This document shows positions 32,477-40,890 of a DNA stretch of 44,767 nt, in pieces; within the stretch, counting starts at the first letter, position 1; each line of letters opens with the position of its first letter. The notes under the pieces were generated by a model. That model saw nothing but the letters and a program-made list of their open reading frames with translations. It did no database searches and was not told the origin of the DNA. The position numbers were made by a program, and so were the translations under genes. The DNA comes from Nostoc sp. NMS4. Lineage in GTDB: Bacteria > Cyanobacteriota > Cyanobacteriia > Cyanobacteriales > Nostocaceae. Location: assembly GCF_017115095.1 (NCBI RefSeq), contig NZ_JABXKI010000132.1:1-44767 (forward strand), read 5' to 3'.

Positions 32477-32860
32477 GCTTTTTTCTTTTCTTAAAATTGC
32501 CTTAGCAGTAGCTTTATGGTTGGTATCACTGATTTGTATATAGCTGAATCGGCACGAAGAAAAACTGAAACCTCGCGTTTATCAAGGTGTTGGGTGTAGT
32601 GCTAAGAGACGAATGGCACGCTTATAAAGCCCAAATTATCTAGTAATTTTACCCAGCAGATATGAGCCTACACGATCGCTAAAAAAAAAGATGTGCTGGC
32701 AATCACAATCTCATGGAATACTAATTATTAGTTTCTCTAATATTAAGTATTGCAAACTATTTATTTGCGAAGTATATAGTTATGTATGCTGCCCAAAGCT
32801 TATATTACCTCGTTCCCAGCCTCTTACCTCGTTTACCTCTGGGCAAGCCACTGGAGGCAG

Positions 32861-32919
32861 GGGTTCCCAGCCTGGAGGCTAGGAACCAGTTGGGGCAAGG
32901 GCTGTATTTTAACTTAGAG
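32861..32919. repeat. 59-bp direct repeat, copy 1
   Basis: Begins GGGTTCCCAGCCTGGAGGCT and ends ATTTTAACTTAGAG. It is nearly identical to 33101-33159, with one difference seen (CAAGG versus CAAAG). Confidence 0.8.
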
Positions 32920-33100
32920 TATTCCTCTAATACCATTTCTTTGTGAGGCTGCGCGAAACCCTTTTAACTTCTTTCTTTGTGTCCTTCTCTGACGAGACGC
33001 TACGCGAATGCGTCCTTTGCGGTTCGTTTTTCTTTCTTGTACTTATGGTTTAGCGCATCTTCATACAGAATAAGTCACTGCAAGTGGAGCCTCCCAGCAT

Positions 33101-33159
33101 GGGTTCCCAGCCTGGAGGCTAGGAACCAGTTGGGGCAAAGGCTGTATTTTAACTTAGAG
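33101..33159. repeat. 59-bp direct repeat, copy 2
   Basis: Second copy of the repeat at 32861-32919. It ends 22 bp before the stop of the radical-SAM gene. Confidence 0.8.
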
Positions 33160-33180
33160 GAATACTCTAAGTACTATGAG

Positions 33181-34782
33181 TTATTTTTTGACGCTTCCTA
33201 AAACTTCCATCACTTCTGCTTTCGGTTTTACCCTAGCTTCTGCTTCCAGAAATTCAGCCACTTGAGCCTCAATTTCATCCCGAACAATTTGGCGATATTC
33301 CAAAAAATGCTCAATTTGGGCACAAACAGCTAAGTAGCTACTCACCCCACCCGGATTATGTTGATACATACTCCACAGGTTGCGCCAGAATTGCCAGCGT
33401 GTCTGACGACGTACACCTTGCCGCCAACAGATAATTAGAAACGCTCGAAGTACTTTCCAATTCAATGGTTTCTTGGCAGCTTTGCCCTTTTTTGGGTAGG
33501 TTGCTTCGCCCAAAAGCCGGAAGTGTTTATATGTACGCTCCAAAAACCGTTCTGGTTCATACAAATCACAGAAGGCCTGCACATATTCACGAGCGATGTC
33601 TTCTAACGGTCGAGTTGGGACAAAATTCATCAACGTGGTTTGGTTGATATTGGCTGATTTATTGCGGAGTCGTCCTTCCTTTTCTAATCTATGCCAGAGG
33701 GCTGTATCTGGAAGTGCTTGCAACATACTAAATAAGGCTGTGGGAATTGCTGTTTGCTCAACAAACTTGACAATTCGTGCGCCGGCTCCTACTTTCTCGC
33801 CATCAAATCCAATGATAAAACCTGCCATGACTCGCAACCCTGAGCGGGTAATCCTATCCACTGCCTCGCTGAGTGAGTCTCTGGTATTCTGGTATTTCTG
33901 CGTGAAAGTGAGACTTTCTTCGTCGGGGGTTTCAATTCCCAGAAAAACAGCTCCAAAATTACACGCTACCATCAAATCCATCAGTTCTTGATCTTGGGCT
34001 AAATCAACTGAAGCCTCTGTAGCAAAGGAAAAGGGATAATTATGTTCCACCATCCAGGGCAAAAGGGACTTCAAAAATAATTTGACATTCCGCTTATTGC
34101 CGATGAAGTTGTCATCCACCATAAAAATACTGCGCCGCCAACCCAATTTGTAGAGGTAATCAAGTTCTGCTAATAGTTGTTCTGGGTTTTTGGTGCGGGG
34201 TTTGCGACCATATAGCACAATAATGTCACAAAATTCACACTGAAAGGGACATCCACGGGAAAATTGCACTGACATCTCTGCATAAGCTTCAAACTCTAGC
34301 AAGTCAAAGCGAGGTGTTGGAGTGTTGGTGACATCTGGTTTTTCACCGTCAGAGCGAAAAATGCCTGTGCGATCGCCGCGTGCGATCGCTGCTACAAATA
34401 AGGGTAGGGTAATTTCCCCTTCGTCTAATATCAAATAGTCTGCACCGGCGGATGTCATTTCATTCGGTAGCGCTGTCGGGAAAGGCCCACCCACAGCCAC
34501 CCGTTTACCTCTCTGCTTTGCTTCCAATATCTGAGAAAGCAAATCCTCTTTTTGCACAATCATCGCCGACATAATCACCAAATCTGCCCAAGCCCATTCT
34601 GCTTCTGTACAGACGCGAACATTTCGATCTACTAGCTTGAAATCCCATTCTTGCGGTAAAATCGCTGCTACAGTTACCAAGCCCAAAGGCGGTAGCATTG
34701 CTTTACGGTCTAATAAAGCCAGTGTTTTTTCAAAAGACCAAAAACTTTTTGGAAAGCGGGGGTATAGAAGTAAAATGTTCAT
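33181..34782 (-). CDS. B12-binding-type radical SAM enzyme (DUF4070 group)
   Basis: The 533-residue protein has an N-terminal cobalamin-binding-type domain (about 1-145, NILLLYPRFPKSFWSFE, PPLGLVTVAAILP, VAVGGPFPTALP). The radical SAM core has the cluster motif Cys178-x3-Cys182-x2-Cys185 (RGCPFQCEFCD), followed by FMVDDNFIGN, FLGIETPDEESL and MAGFIIGFDGE, and then a DUF4070-like C-terminus. The architecture is shared by hopanoid C2-methylase HpnP and several uncharacterised cyanobacterial paralogues. The N-terminus (LYPRFPKSFWSFEKTL) resembles the uncharacterised group more than HpnP. It probably methylates or rearranges a small molecule or lipid. It is transcribed alone. Confidence 0.9.
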   Translation of the reverse strand: MNILLLYPRFPKSFWSFEKTLALLDRKAMLPPLGLVTVAAILPQEWDFKLVDRNVRVCTEAEWAWADLVIMSAMIVQKEDLLSQILEAKQRGKRVAVGGPFPTALPNEMTSAGADYLILDEGEITLPLFVAAIARGDRTGIFRSDGEKPDVTNTPTPRFDLLEFEAYAEMSVQFSRGCPFQCEFCDIIVLYGRKPRTKNPEQLLAELDYLYKLGWRRSIFMVDDNFIGNKRNVKLFLKSLLPWMVEHNYPFSFATEASVDLAQDQELMDLMVACNFGAVFLGIETPDEESLTFTQKYQNTRDSLSEAVDRITRSGLRVMAGFIIGFDGEKVGAGARIVKFVEQTAIPTALFSMLQALPDTALWHRLEKEGRLRNKSANINQTTLMNFVPTRPLEDIAREYVQAFCDLYEPERFLERTYKHFRLLGEATYPKKGKAAKKPLNWKVLRAFLIICWRQGVRRQTRWQFWRNLWSMYQHNPGGVSSYLAVCAQIEHFLEYRQIVRDEIEAQVAEFLEAEARVKPKAEVMEVLGSVKK

Positions 34783-35388
34783 ATTTGACGTTTATAAACC
34801 TTGATTTTTGGTGCTGATTGAGTTTATTTCAAACTAAACCAGTCGTAACAACACATTAGAGGAGCTTCCATATCCACTAGCTGTAACTTCTACTATGACT
34901 GATTTAGACATAGCAATCTCTTGTGGGAGCAATTATTACTGTTTTTAGACCAGAGAGTAGCTCAAAAATGCTCTGGTATAGAGATATGAGTGAAAAAATG
35001 TAGAGACGTAGCACTGCTAAATCTCTACAAGGATTCTGGATAACGCATATTTAATTTCACCAGATGTCTTTTTTATAAATTGGCAAATTGGCAACTTTGA
35101 TAAAATTAACTGTGTTATTTTCAATCCTATACAAGGTGTATTTGCACTTTCAAGCTATTTAGACGGGCTGCAACCCGTCTTTATTTTATTTGGGGCAGGA
35201 TTGATTAGAAGCCAAGGCGCTCCCCGAACAAATTGAACGGGGAGCAATGCTAGAAAGCAGTATTAGACTAATTTCAGGTTTGAGTTCCGCCGAAAAGACG
35301 CAAAGAGCAGTGTTTATCTTTTGTCTCTAGAAGCTCTTATTCAATTGTCTGCTCGTTAGTCCAATCCTTGTCCAACAAAGAGTAACTT
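34783..35388. other. Gap of 606 bp, hairpins only
   Basis: No gene is supported. Small hairpins are seen at about 34949-34978 (ACCAGAG and CTCTGGT) and around TGTAGAGACGTAGCACTGCT (about 35001), plus the terminator-like stem at 35159-35192. Confidence 0.55.
35159..35192 (+). terminator. Terminator-like hairpin
   Basis: AGACGGG and CCCGTCT (35161-35180) form a 7-bp stem followed by TTATTTTATTT on the plus strand. No plus-strand gene precedes it, so it may be a dispersed repeat rather than a working terminator. Confidence 0.45.
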
Positions 35389-36372
35389 TTAACTGATTAC
35401 TCCTGAAAGTGGGTGCAGTATTGTTAAATGAAAACTATGTCTGGTTTCAGTTTTCAAATACCGTTCTTGCAAAGGTTGCCACTGCTGCCACGACTGGTAA
35501 CGATTTTCAGTTAACAAATTAGCAAAGGTGGGCAACTCAGTCTGGATTTCTGATTTATATACATCTGCAAGCCAGTCAGTTAAAACGGCACTATCTTGCA
35601 TCATACCCAAAATTTCTTGGATATTTTTCACTTCTGTAATATAAGCTGCGTAAGAATCGCCATATAAGTCAGTAAATAACTCCATTTGATAGCGTATACG
35701 TTTAGCTTCTTTTCGCAAACTATGAAGATTTTCACCTTCTGTTGTCAACTGTTTTTCTATCTTTTTTGGTTTCCAGTTTTTCTGAATCTTCACTTCTGAT
35801 TCTACAAATTCAGTACCAACTAGCCAACCTGGATGCAATAAGAAGTTACTCACTTCTGGTAAAAGTAAATCTGGTAGCACTTGCTGAATAGAAACAGATG
35901 CCAAAGGTTGATAACTGGGTTTCTCTAACCACTTATCTAATGCATTTTTTAAAGACTTGTAAGATTCATCGTTTAACGTTTTCTGCACACTCGATTGTAC
36001 ATCTTCACGTTGTTTCGCCAAAGCTGTAAAAGCTGTTTGTAGAGATTCCTGCTCTTTACGGGGTAAGTTTGGTTTGTAATTGTTTTCCAAACTTTCTTTA
36101 AGTACGTCTAAATCTCGCAGATTACCAAGACGACGGGCTATTTTACCAATATTTTTCTCGTTAACTGGTTTCGATACATCCACCGCTAGTCCAAACCGAG
36201 TTACTGCTGTTCGTAGGCGGCGCATTCCTACTCGCATTTGGTGCAGCGCTTCTGGGTCTTCATCTTTCTTGACAGATTTTTCCCACTTAAAGGTTTTCTT
36301 AAAGTGTTTTTCAATCGCTTGGTAGGCGTAGTCACCGAGAGTTTTTACTGTGGGTTGTGTGGCTAATTTCAT
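35389..36372 (-). CDS. CHAD-domain protein
   Basis: The 327-residue protein is all-helical, with the CHAD signature ALHQMRVGMRRLRTAVTRF (His44, Arg47, Arg51, Arg52, Arg54) and the second-half counterpart LHSLRKEAKRIRYQMELF. CHAD domains bind inorganic polyphosphate through their conserved basic residues and are found on polyphosphate granules. No CYTH partner domain is fused or adjacent. No signal peptide is present. The ATG has no obvious binding site, but the N-terminus is typical. A role in polyphosphate handling is likely from family knowledge. Confidence 0.9.
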   Translation of the reverse strand: MKLATQPTVKTLGDYAYQAIEKHFKKTFKWEKSVKKDEDPEALHQMRVGMRRLRTAVTRFGLAVDVSKPVNEKNIGKIARRLGNLRDLDVLKESLENNYKPNLPRKEQESLQTAFTALAKQREDVQSSVQKTLNDESYKSLKNALDKWLEKPSYQPLASVSIQQVLPDLLLPEVSNFLLHPGWLVGTEFVESEVKIQKNWKPKKIEKQLTTEGENLHSLRKEAKRIRYQMELFTDLYGDSYAAYITEVKNIQEILGMMQDSAVLTDWLADVYKSEIQTELPTFANLLTENRYQSWQQWQPLQERYLKTETRHSFHLTILHPLSGVIS

Positions 36373-36500
36373 AATTGGTCTGAATGATTACCTCATGAGG
36401 TTATTGCATAATAACAATATTATTTAAGAATTAACATCTACTTTTGATATTTTTTATTCCATGAGGATTATCAGATATGCTTATGACTATTGATAGTTAC

Positions 36501-36620
36501 ATATAGCAATCATATTTGATTGATTGATTGATTTCTGAAAAAATCTCAGTAGTCTTGTAGGGTGGGTTAGCAGAGCGTAACGCCCCATTCATTCCAAGCT
36601 TGTGGTGTCGTAGTTTTTGC
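36501..36620. repeat. Dispersed repeat ATATAGCAATC-type with GTAACGCCCC end
   Basis: ATATAGCAATCATATTTGAT leads into three GATT repeats, CTGAAAAAATCTCAG and then GGGTGGGTTAGCAGAGCGTA. It matches the shorter units at 968-998 and 44711-44740. The remaining part of 36373-36500 shows no gene. Confidence 0.55.
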
Positions 36621-36621
36621 A

Positions 36622-36797
36622 TTAAGAGGATGTTTTAAAAGTGGTTAGCTGTGATTTTCAGTTCAGCACCTCTTGATCCCCCCTAGCCCCCCTTAAAAAG
36701 GTGAGAAAACTTCTTAAAGTCCCCCAATTTATCGGGGAATTTAGGGGGATCTAAAACTTTTTGCTACCAACAACAAGACTTTTCAAACATCCTCTTA
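36622..36797. mobile_element. Non-autonomous element, AGAGGATG termini, copy 3
   Basis: TTAAGAGGATGTTTTAAAAG at 36622 and CTTTTCAAACATCCTCTTA ending at 36797 are inverted ends. The interior has G/C tracts (GATCCCCCCTAGCCCCCC, TCGGGGAATTTAGGGGGATC) but no gene. It belongs with 8673-8970 and the IS remnant 15557-16043. The next element begins immediately after it. Confidence 0.75.
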
Positions 36798-36888
36798 GGG
36801 AACTCCAAGAAATAAATTATCCAATATTGTGAGGCAAGATGCCCACCCCACAAGAATTAATTGGATATTTTTTTATTTGGAAGTCCTT
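36798..36888. mobile_element. MITE-like element, AGGGACTTCCAA termini, copy B
   Basis: GGGAACTCCAAGAAATAAAT and the inverse end TTTTTATTTGGAAGTCCTTT bound about 91 bp. It is a shortened, reversed copy of 28294-28421. Its right end overlaps the stop codon (36888-36890) of the NIL-ferredoxin gene. Confidence 0.75.
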
Positions 36889-37292
36889 TAAATGTTAGTA
36901 GAGATTGCTTGTACGGGACAGCTGGGGATACACTGTTCGCAAACGATACAGCGCGATCGCGTGAATGTCAATTTGTATGTCTCTGGTTGCAGGGTGAGGG
37001 CTTCGGTAGGACAAACCCCAGTACACAAGCCACAGTGGACACACACATCCTGGTCGATCGCAATTTCGCCTAATGTGGAAGAAACGTTAACATTACGCGA
37101 TCGCATCCACTCGATCGCTGCATCTAATTGATCGATGTCTCCCGATAATTCTACTACCAGTTTGCCAATTTGATTTGGGGCAACTTGGGCGCGGATAATA
37201 TTGGCGGCGACGTTGAAATCTTTGGCCAGTACGTAAGTTACTGGCATCTGCACAGCGCGTTTCGGGAAGGTAAGCGTGACTCGTTTTTTCAC
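36888..37292 (-). CDS. NIL-domain 4Fe-4S ferredoxin
   Basis: The 134-residue protein joins an N-terminal NIL domain (about 1-75, VTLTFPKRAVQMPVTYVLA, related to the ligand-sensing end of MetN-type ATPases) to a two-cluster ferredoxin. Cluster cysteines are complete: C84-x2-C87-x2-C90-x3-C94 and C115-x2-C118-x2-C121-x3-C125. It should carry electrons in the cytoplasm; relatives in cyanobacteria and archaea are linked to sulfur amino-acid metabolism. The start is GTG at 37292, as the encoded KKRVTLTFPKRAVQ is the normal N-terminus and no ATG is near. The TAA stop overlaps the end of a small mobile element, so the element entered at or next to the 3' end without shortening the protein visibly. 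Confidence 0.92.
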   Translation of the reverse strand: MKKRVTLTFPKRAVQMPVTYVLAKDFNVAANIIRAQVAPNQIGKLVVELSGDIDQLDAAIEWMRSRNVNVSSTLGEIAIDQDVCVHCGLCTGVCPTEALTLQPETYKLTFTRSRCIVCEQCIPSCPVQAISTNI

Positions 37293-37422
37293 AGGTTTAG
37301 CAGAGGATTTTTTCTGTTGTAGCGGATTAAGACGGGATCTGAGCCTTTCTGTATGAGAAAAACTTGTAAGTAAGGTAGTATAAAGTTACGGTCTGCAAAA
37401 TGTTTTTTTTCTACCGTATTAC

Positions 37423-37448
37423 CTACCTTTAAGCAGGTAGCTAAAAAA
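37423..37448 (+). terminator. Terminator-like hairpin
   Basis: CTACCT (37423-37428) and AGGTAG (37435-37440) form a short stem, followed by CTAAAAAAAT. It lies in the 311-bp gap between the divergent ferredoxin and hybrid regulator genes, where no gene is seen. The function is doubtful. Confidence 0.3.
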
Positions 37449-37603
37449 ATCTAGTTAAAAATTAATCAATATTGATATTTCTTAATGAGTATAAACTAAA
37501 AAGTTAGACCTTTTGGAAGATGCTTTAATACTAGATTAGTTTTGAAATTTAAGTTTATTACTTATTCTCTGTTATATCCATTTTAACTTGGAAAGCTTTT
37601 AAT

Positions 37604-39283
37604 ATGAAAATTTTAGTTTTAGAAGATGACGAGTTAAATGCATATTCACTCACCACGGTTTTAACTAACCAAAACTATGCCGTTGAAGTTGCCACTGATG
37701 GTGATACTGCTTGGAATTTGATTCAAACTTACGATTATGATTTAATCCTCCTAGATGTGGTGTTGCCGAAACTAGATGGCATTAGTCTTTGTCGTCAAAT
37801 TCGGTCTAGTGGTCTGCAAATGCCAATATTGTTATTGACAGGGTGCGATAGTAGTCATGATAAAGCGATCGGATTAGATGCGGGTGCAGATGACTATGTA
37901 GTTAAACCCTTTGATGCAGAAGAGTTAATTGCTCGTGTTAGGGCGCTGTTGCGTCGCAAAGGCGTAACCTCGCAACCTGTGCTGGAGTATGGGAAGTTGC
38001 AACTAGACCCTAGTAGCTGTGAAGCAATCTATGCTGGAAATCTGCTGCCACTTACTCCCAAAGAGTATGCTCTGTTAGAACTATTCTTGCGAAATACTCG
38101 CCGGGTGTTTAGCTGTGGCATGATTTTAGAACATCTTTGGGGTTATGAAGACACTCCCCAAGAAGAAGCTGTTCGCACCCATATCAAAGGGTTACGACAC
38201 AAACTCAAAGCTGTAGGAGCGCCCAGTGATTTGGTTGAAACAGTTTATGGTATCGGCTATCGGCTGAAATCGCTGCCAGAGGAGGAGGGGAGCATACATT
38301 TGCTGCGCTCAGTAACTGGGGAGGCAGAGGGGCAGGGGAGCATACTTCGACTCTCTTCCCTACAGGACAAGCTCAGGGCAAGTCGCTTAGTAACCGAGGG
38401 GACAGAGGAGCAAGGGAACAGGGGAGAATTAGATCGTGCAAAATCCTCGGTTTCCAAAATCAAATCACAGCAGCAGACATTAATGGTAATAGCCCAAATT
38501 TGGCAACGATTTCAAGGGCGGATAGACGAGCAGGTAAGGGTGCTAGAGGAAGCGATCGCAACTTTAAACCAAAATAGTTTAAATCCCGAATTGCTCTCCC
38601 TTGCAGCTAAAGAGGCGCATACCTTGGCGGGATCTTTAGGTACTTTTGGCTTGCCTATTGGCTCAAAATTGGCACGCAGTATCGAACTGTTGCTGAGTTG
38701 CGATCAAACCTTGAGTCAATCTGAGATTAGCAACCTCAAAACTTGGGTAAACTTATTGCGTCGGGAAATTAATGGAAAGAATGGAGCGACAATATCTGCA
38801 TCACCAACCCCACAAGGATTAGAAACAGTCACGCAACTGTTGCAAAATGACCCATATACAGAAACTAAAATATTGATTGTGGATGACGATCCGCAAATTC
38901 AGGCATTATTACAAACTTTACTTAATCCTTGGGGACTAAAAGCGATCGCTCTTGAAGATCCGCGTCAGTTCTGGGAAACCTTAGAAGCAGTTGCGCCAGA
39001 TATGCTGATTCTGGATGTGGAATTACCCTATACAAATGGTATAGAACTTTGCCAATTAGTACGCAACGATTCGCGCTGGAGTGAGTTACCCATCCTATTC
39101 CTCACTGTGCATAGTGATGCCGAGATGGTAAATCAGGTGTTTAGCATTGGTGCTGATGACTTTGTAAGCAAGCCCATTATCGGGACAGAACTAGTAACCC
39201 GGATCGTCAATCGCTTAGAACGGATGAAATTGCGGCAGCGCGTGACGCAGGGTAGTAGGGAAGTAGAGAGAAACTGTTATTGA
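37604..39283 (+). CDS. Hybrid response regulator: REC, OmpR-type wHTH, HPt, REC
   Basis: The 559-residue protein has receiver 1 (1-118; Asp8, Asp9, phospho-Asp51, Lys101), an OmpR/PhoB winged helix (about 125-222, ending VYGIGYRLK), an HPt domain with His339 in KEAHTLAGSLGTFGL, and receiver 2 (about 421-540; Asp427-429, phospho-Asp471, Lys523). It can therefore pass phosphoryl groups internally and bind DNA. Residues about 226-278 between the winged helix and HPt are encoded by a purine-rich repeat and give a polar low-complexity linker (EEEGS, EAEGQGS, EGTEEQGN). No kinase or GGDEF output follows receiver 2; the protein ends with an odd SREVERNCY tail, again in repeat-like DNA. GGAAAG gives a good binding site. 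Its target genes are unknown. Confidence 0.92.
   Translation: MKILVLEDDELNAYSLTTVLTNQNYAVEVATDGDTAWNLIQTYDYDLILLDVVLPKLDGISLCRQIRSSGLQMPILLLTGCDSSHDKAIGLDAGADDYVVKPFDAEELIARVRALLRRKGVTSQPVLEYGKLQLDPSSCEAIYAGNLLPLTPKEYALLELFLRNTRRVFSCGMILEHLWGYEDTPQEEAVRTHIKGLRHKLKAVGAPSDLVETVYGIGYRLKSLPEEEGSIHLLRSVTGEAEGQGSILRLSSLQDKLRASRLVTEGTEEQGNRGELDRAKSSVSKIKSQQQTLMVIAQIWQRFQGRIDEQVRVLEEAIATLNQNSLNPELLSLAAKEAHTLAGSLGTFGLPIGSKLARSIELLLSCDQTLSQSEISNLKTWVNLLRREINGKNGATISASPTPQGLETVTQLLQNDPYTETKILIVDDDPQIQALLQTLLNPWGLKAIALEDPRQFWETLEAVAPDMLILDVELPYTNGIELCQLVRNDSRWSELPILFLTVHSDAEMVNQVFSIGADDFVSKPIIGTELVTRIVNRLERMKLRQRVTQGSREVERNCY
38279..38438. repeat. In-frame purine-rich repeat in the regulator linker
   Basis: GGGGAGCATACATTTGCTGC and GGGGAGCATACTTCGACTCT are two related units, with GGCAGAGGGGCAGGGGAGC and GGGGACAGAGGAGCAAGGGA around them. 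Such units normally occur between genes. Confidence 0.6.
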
Positions 39284-39401
39284 TCGAGGGAGGGGCATAG
39301 GAGCAGAATCAGCAATTTTTGGTGAAAGCATTGTGAAAATGGCAATTTGATTCTCACCATGATGAACGGTTTCATTTACCACAACGTACTTTAGGCAGTA
39401 C

Positions 39402-39984
39402 TTAGACGATTGCATCAAGGGCTTGTTCTAAACGTTCGACAGTGTCTATTGCGTCTTGAATTTCTTGTCTTGGTGCGATCGCAAGTTGAGCATGACTGAG
39501 GGGATTCATGATGAAACTGCGATAAAGTTCAACATGAAACACTAAATCTTCCTTAATATATTTTGGAGTGCCATCTGAGTTTTTAGCATCAAGAAGACTT
39601 GGTAATCGTTAAACTGGTCTTTTAGTATGTCGATGATAGGCAAACGGTTAGACATATCTAAGCCAATCAACACGTCATCAAGTACCAAGACTTTTAGAGC
39701 GCTACTTGGATTGACTCGCAAAGTAGCTAAGTAAATCGCAAGCGAGATTGCTGATAGTTTGGCTTCGTTAAGAAACTGATGAGCTAAGGGAAACTTAGTG
39801 TTAAGGAAGTCAACACGCAGAATAACTTCATTACCTTGAATAGCTCAATTGCTTTGAGTAGGGAAGACTTACCACTGCCATTTTCACCATAAATGAGTAG
39901 ATTTTTACCTTTCTTACTTAAGTCGATTGTGTGTTCCCCATAGAAAGCTCGAAAGTTCTTCAGTTCGATTTTCGTGATTTTCAT
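39402..39984 (-). pseudogene. Decayed SMC/RecF-type ATPase gene
   Basis: The intact first 48 codons read ITKIELKNFRAFYGEHTIDL and Walker A YGENGSGKSSLLKAIELF. After that the large middle part is missing and the frame shifts. The C-terminal ATPase is readable in another frame: HQFLNEAKLSAISLAIYLA (signature-like helix) and LKVLVLDDVLIGLDMSNR (Walker B and D-loop). A second shift then leads to IKEDLVFHVELYRSF and the end at 39402-39404. At least two frameshifts and one internal deletion make a working product very unlikely. Its ATG overlaps the stop of the upstream methylase remnant by four bases (ATGA), showing the two once formed an operon. The type fits a defence-associated ATPase. Confidence 0.75.
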
Positions 39985-40578
39985 GCAACTCCTCGAATTG
40001 TACGCACGACAGGTACGCTATCCAAAAAGAATATACTTACACGGATTGGATGCTCTCTGTCAAACAACCGTCGAAAGATTTCGCGGAGTGCTTGCATTTT
40101 ATCGCCTTGAATTTTTTCTAGGCTTTGCAAGTTCTCCTGTAGGAGATGACGCATAAATTGTTTGTCGTGGGCATGGAGTTCGTCGGGTAAATATAGCTCT
40201 ATCACTACTGCATCAATAATTTGCTCAAAATAACTCAGCATCAGTTTGTCGTCTGCGACTTCCATGAGCTTTTCGCCATGACTGGGTATGTCTTTGAGTT
40301 GTTCTGAGAGATACAGGACATAGCTAACTAGGGTTTCTATTGCTTTGTGCTGTGGTTTGGTGGCAGTGGGGATAGGAATTTTTTCTACAACCTGACGGGA
40401 AAAACGTAATGCTCCGCTTAAAAAACTTACATTTTCCCTGCAATAACTCCATACAATTGATACCGTGATAAATTTTCCCATTCACATATTCGCCCAAATT
40501 CACATATTCACCCAAAGACATTCTCATAGTTTCCATATCCGCCTCCAATACAATATCCTTTACAATAAATCCAAACAT
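39981..40578 (-). pseudogene. C-terminal remnant of Eco57I/TaqI-type restriction-modification methylase
   Basis: Two frames must be joined. The first reads FGFIVKDIVLEADMETMRMS and GEYVNGKIYHGI, as found before the target-recognition part of Eco57I-like enzymes. The second, from about 40481, reads FLSGALRFSRQVVEKIPIP and then a helical tail (LVSYVLYLSEQ, VVIELYLPDELH). The catalytic SAM and NPPF motifs are absent. An 18-bp tandem duplication encodes LGEYVNLGEYVN near 40500. The tail could still be translated from 40481 (166 residues), but no function is expected. It ends in the ATGA overlap with the ATPase gene. Confidence 0.7.
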
Positions 40579-40581
40579 ATT

Positions 40582-40890
40582 GCTAGCGTGCCTTTTCGTT
40601 AACCTGACTTTTCCCGTTAAGTCTCAAAAAGCTTGCTCACAAAGGATTCTGGATAAAGCACAGCATATACGGTACAGGAATTGAGATTCGGTGCTAAAGG
40701 TGACAAACAATGTTGGACTGGTGGGAGAAAAATTTGTGATTGTCCTGCGATCGCAAACGCATTAGAAATGTCTGGTTTTGCCATTTGTCATTCTGTTCAG
40801 TATGACAGAAGTTCAGTTTTTACCCGTGAGCAGTATATCAACTATTTTAGAGTTGTTGACTTCCTTTGTATTCTCCCCTGTGCATCACCT
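40582..40890. other. Gap of about 310 bp
   Basis: No gene is supported. A plus-strand frame of 75 codons (40681-40908) exists but lacks a binding site and family features. It may hold more debris of the methylase gene that I cannot recognise. Confidence 0.4.

Larger units (their letters stand above)
32477..33180. other. Gap of 704 bp, repeats only
   Basis: No gene is supported. It holds two direct repeats (32861-32919 and 33101-33159), a 17-bp inverted pair (TTAGAGTATTCCTCTAA about 32914, and its inverse about 33154) and a unit around CTGACGAGACGCTACGCGAA (about 32989). Confidence 0.6.

Noticed and set aside
33181..34782. Naming the radical-SAM enzyme hpnP (hopanoid C2-methylase)
   Set aside because: The architecture is shared, but the N-terminus LYPRFPKSFWSFEKTL fits uncharacterised paralogues better, and no hopanoid genes are nearby.
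17128..36372. Polyphosphate module linking the DUF202 and CHAD genes
   Set aside because: The genes are about 18 kb apart with unrelated neighbours; a link would rest on family analogy only.
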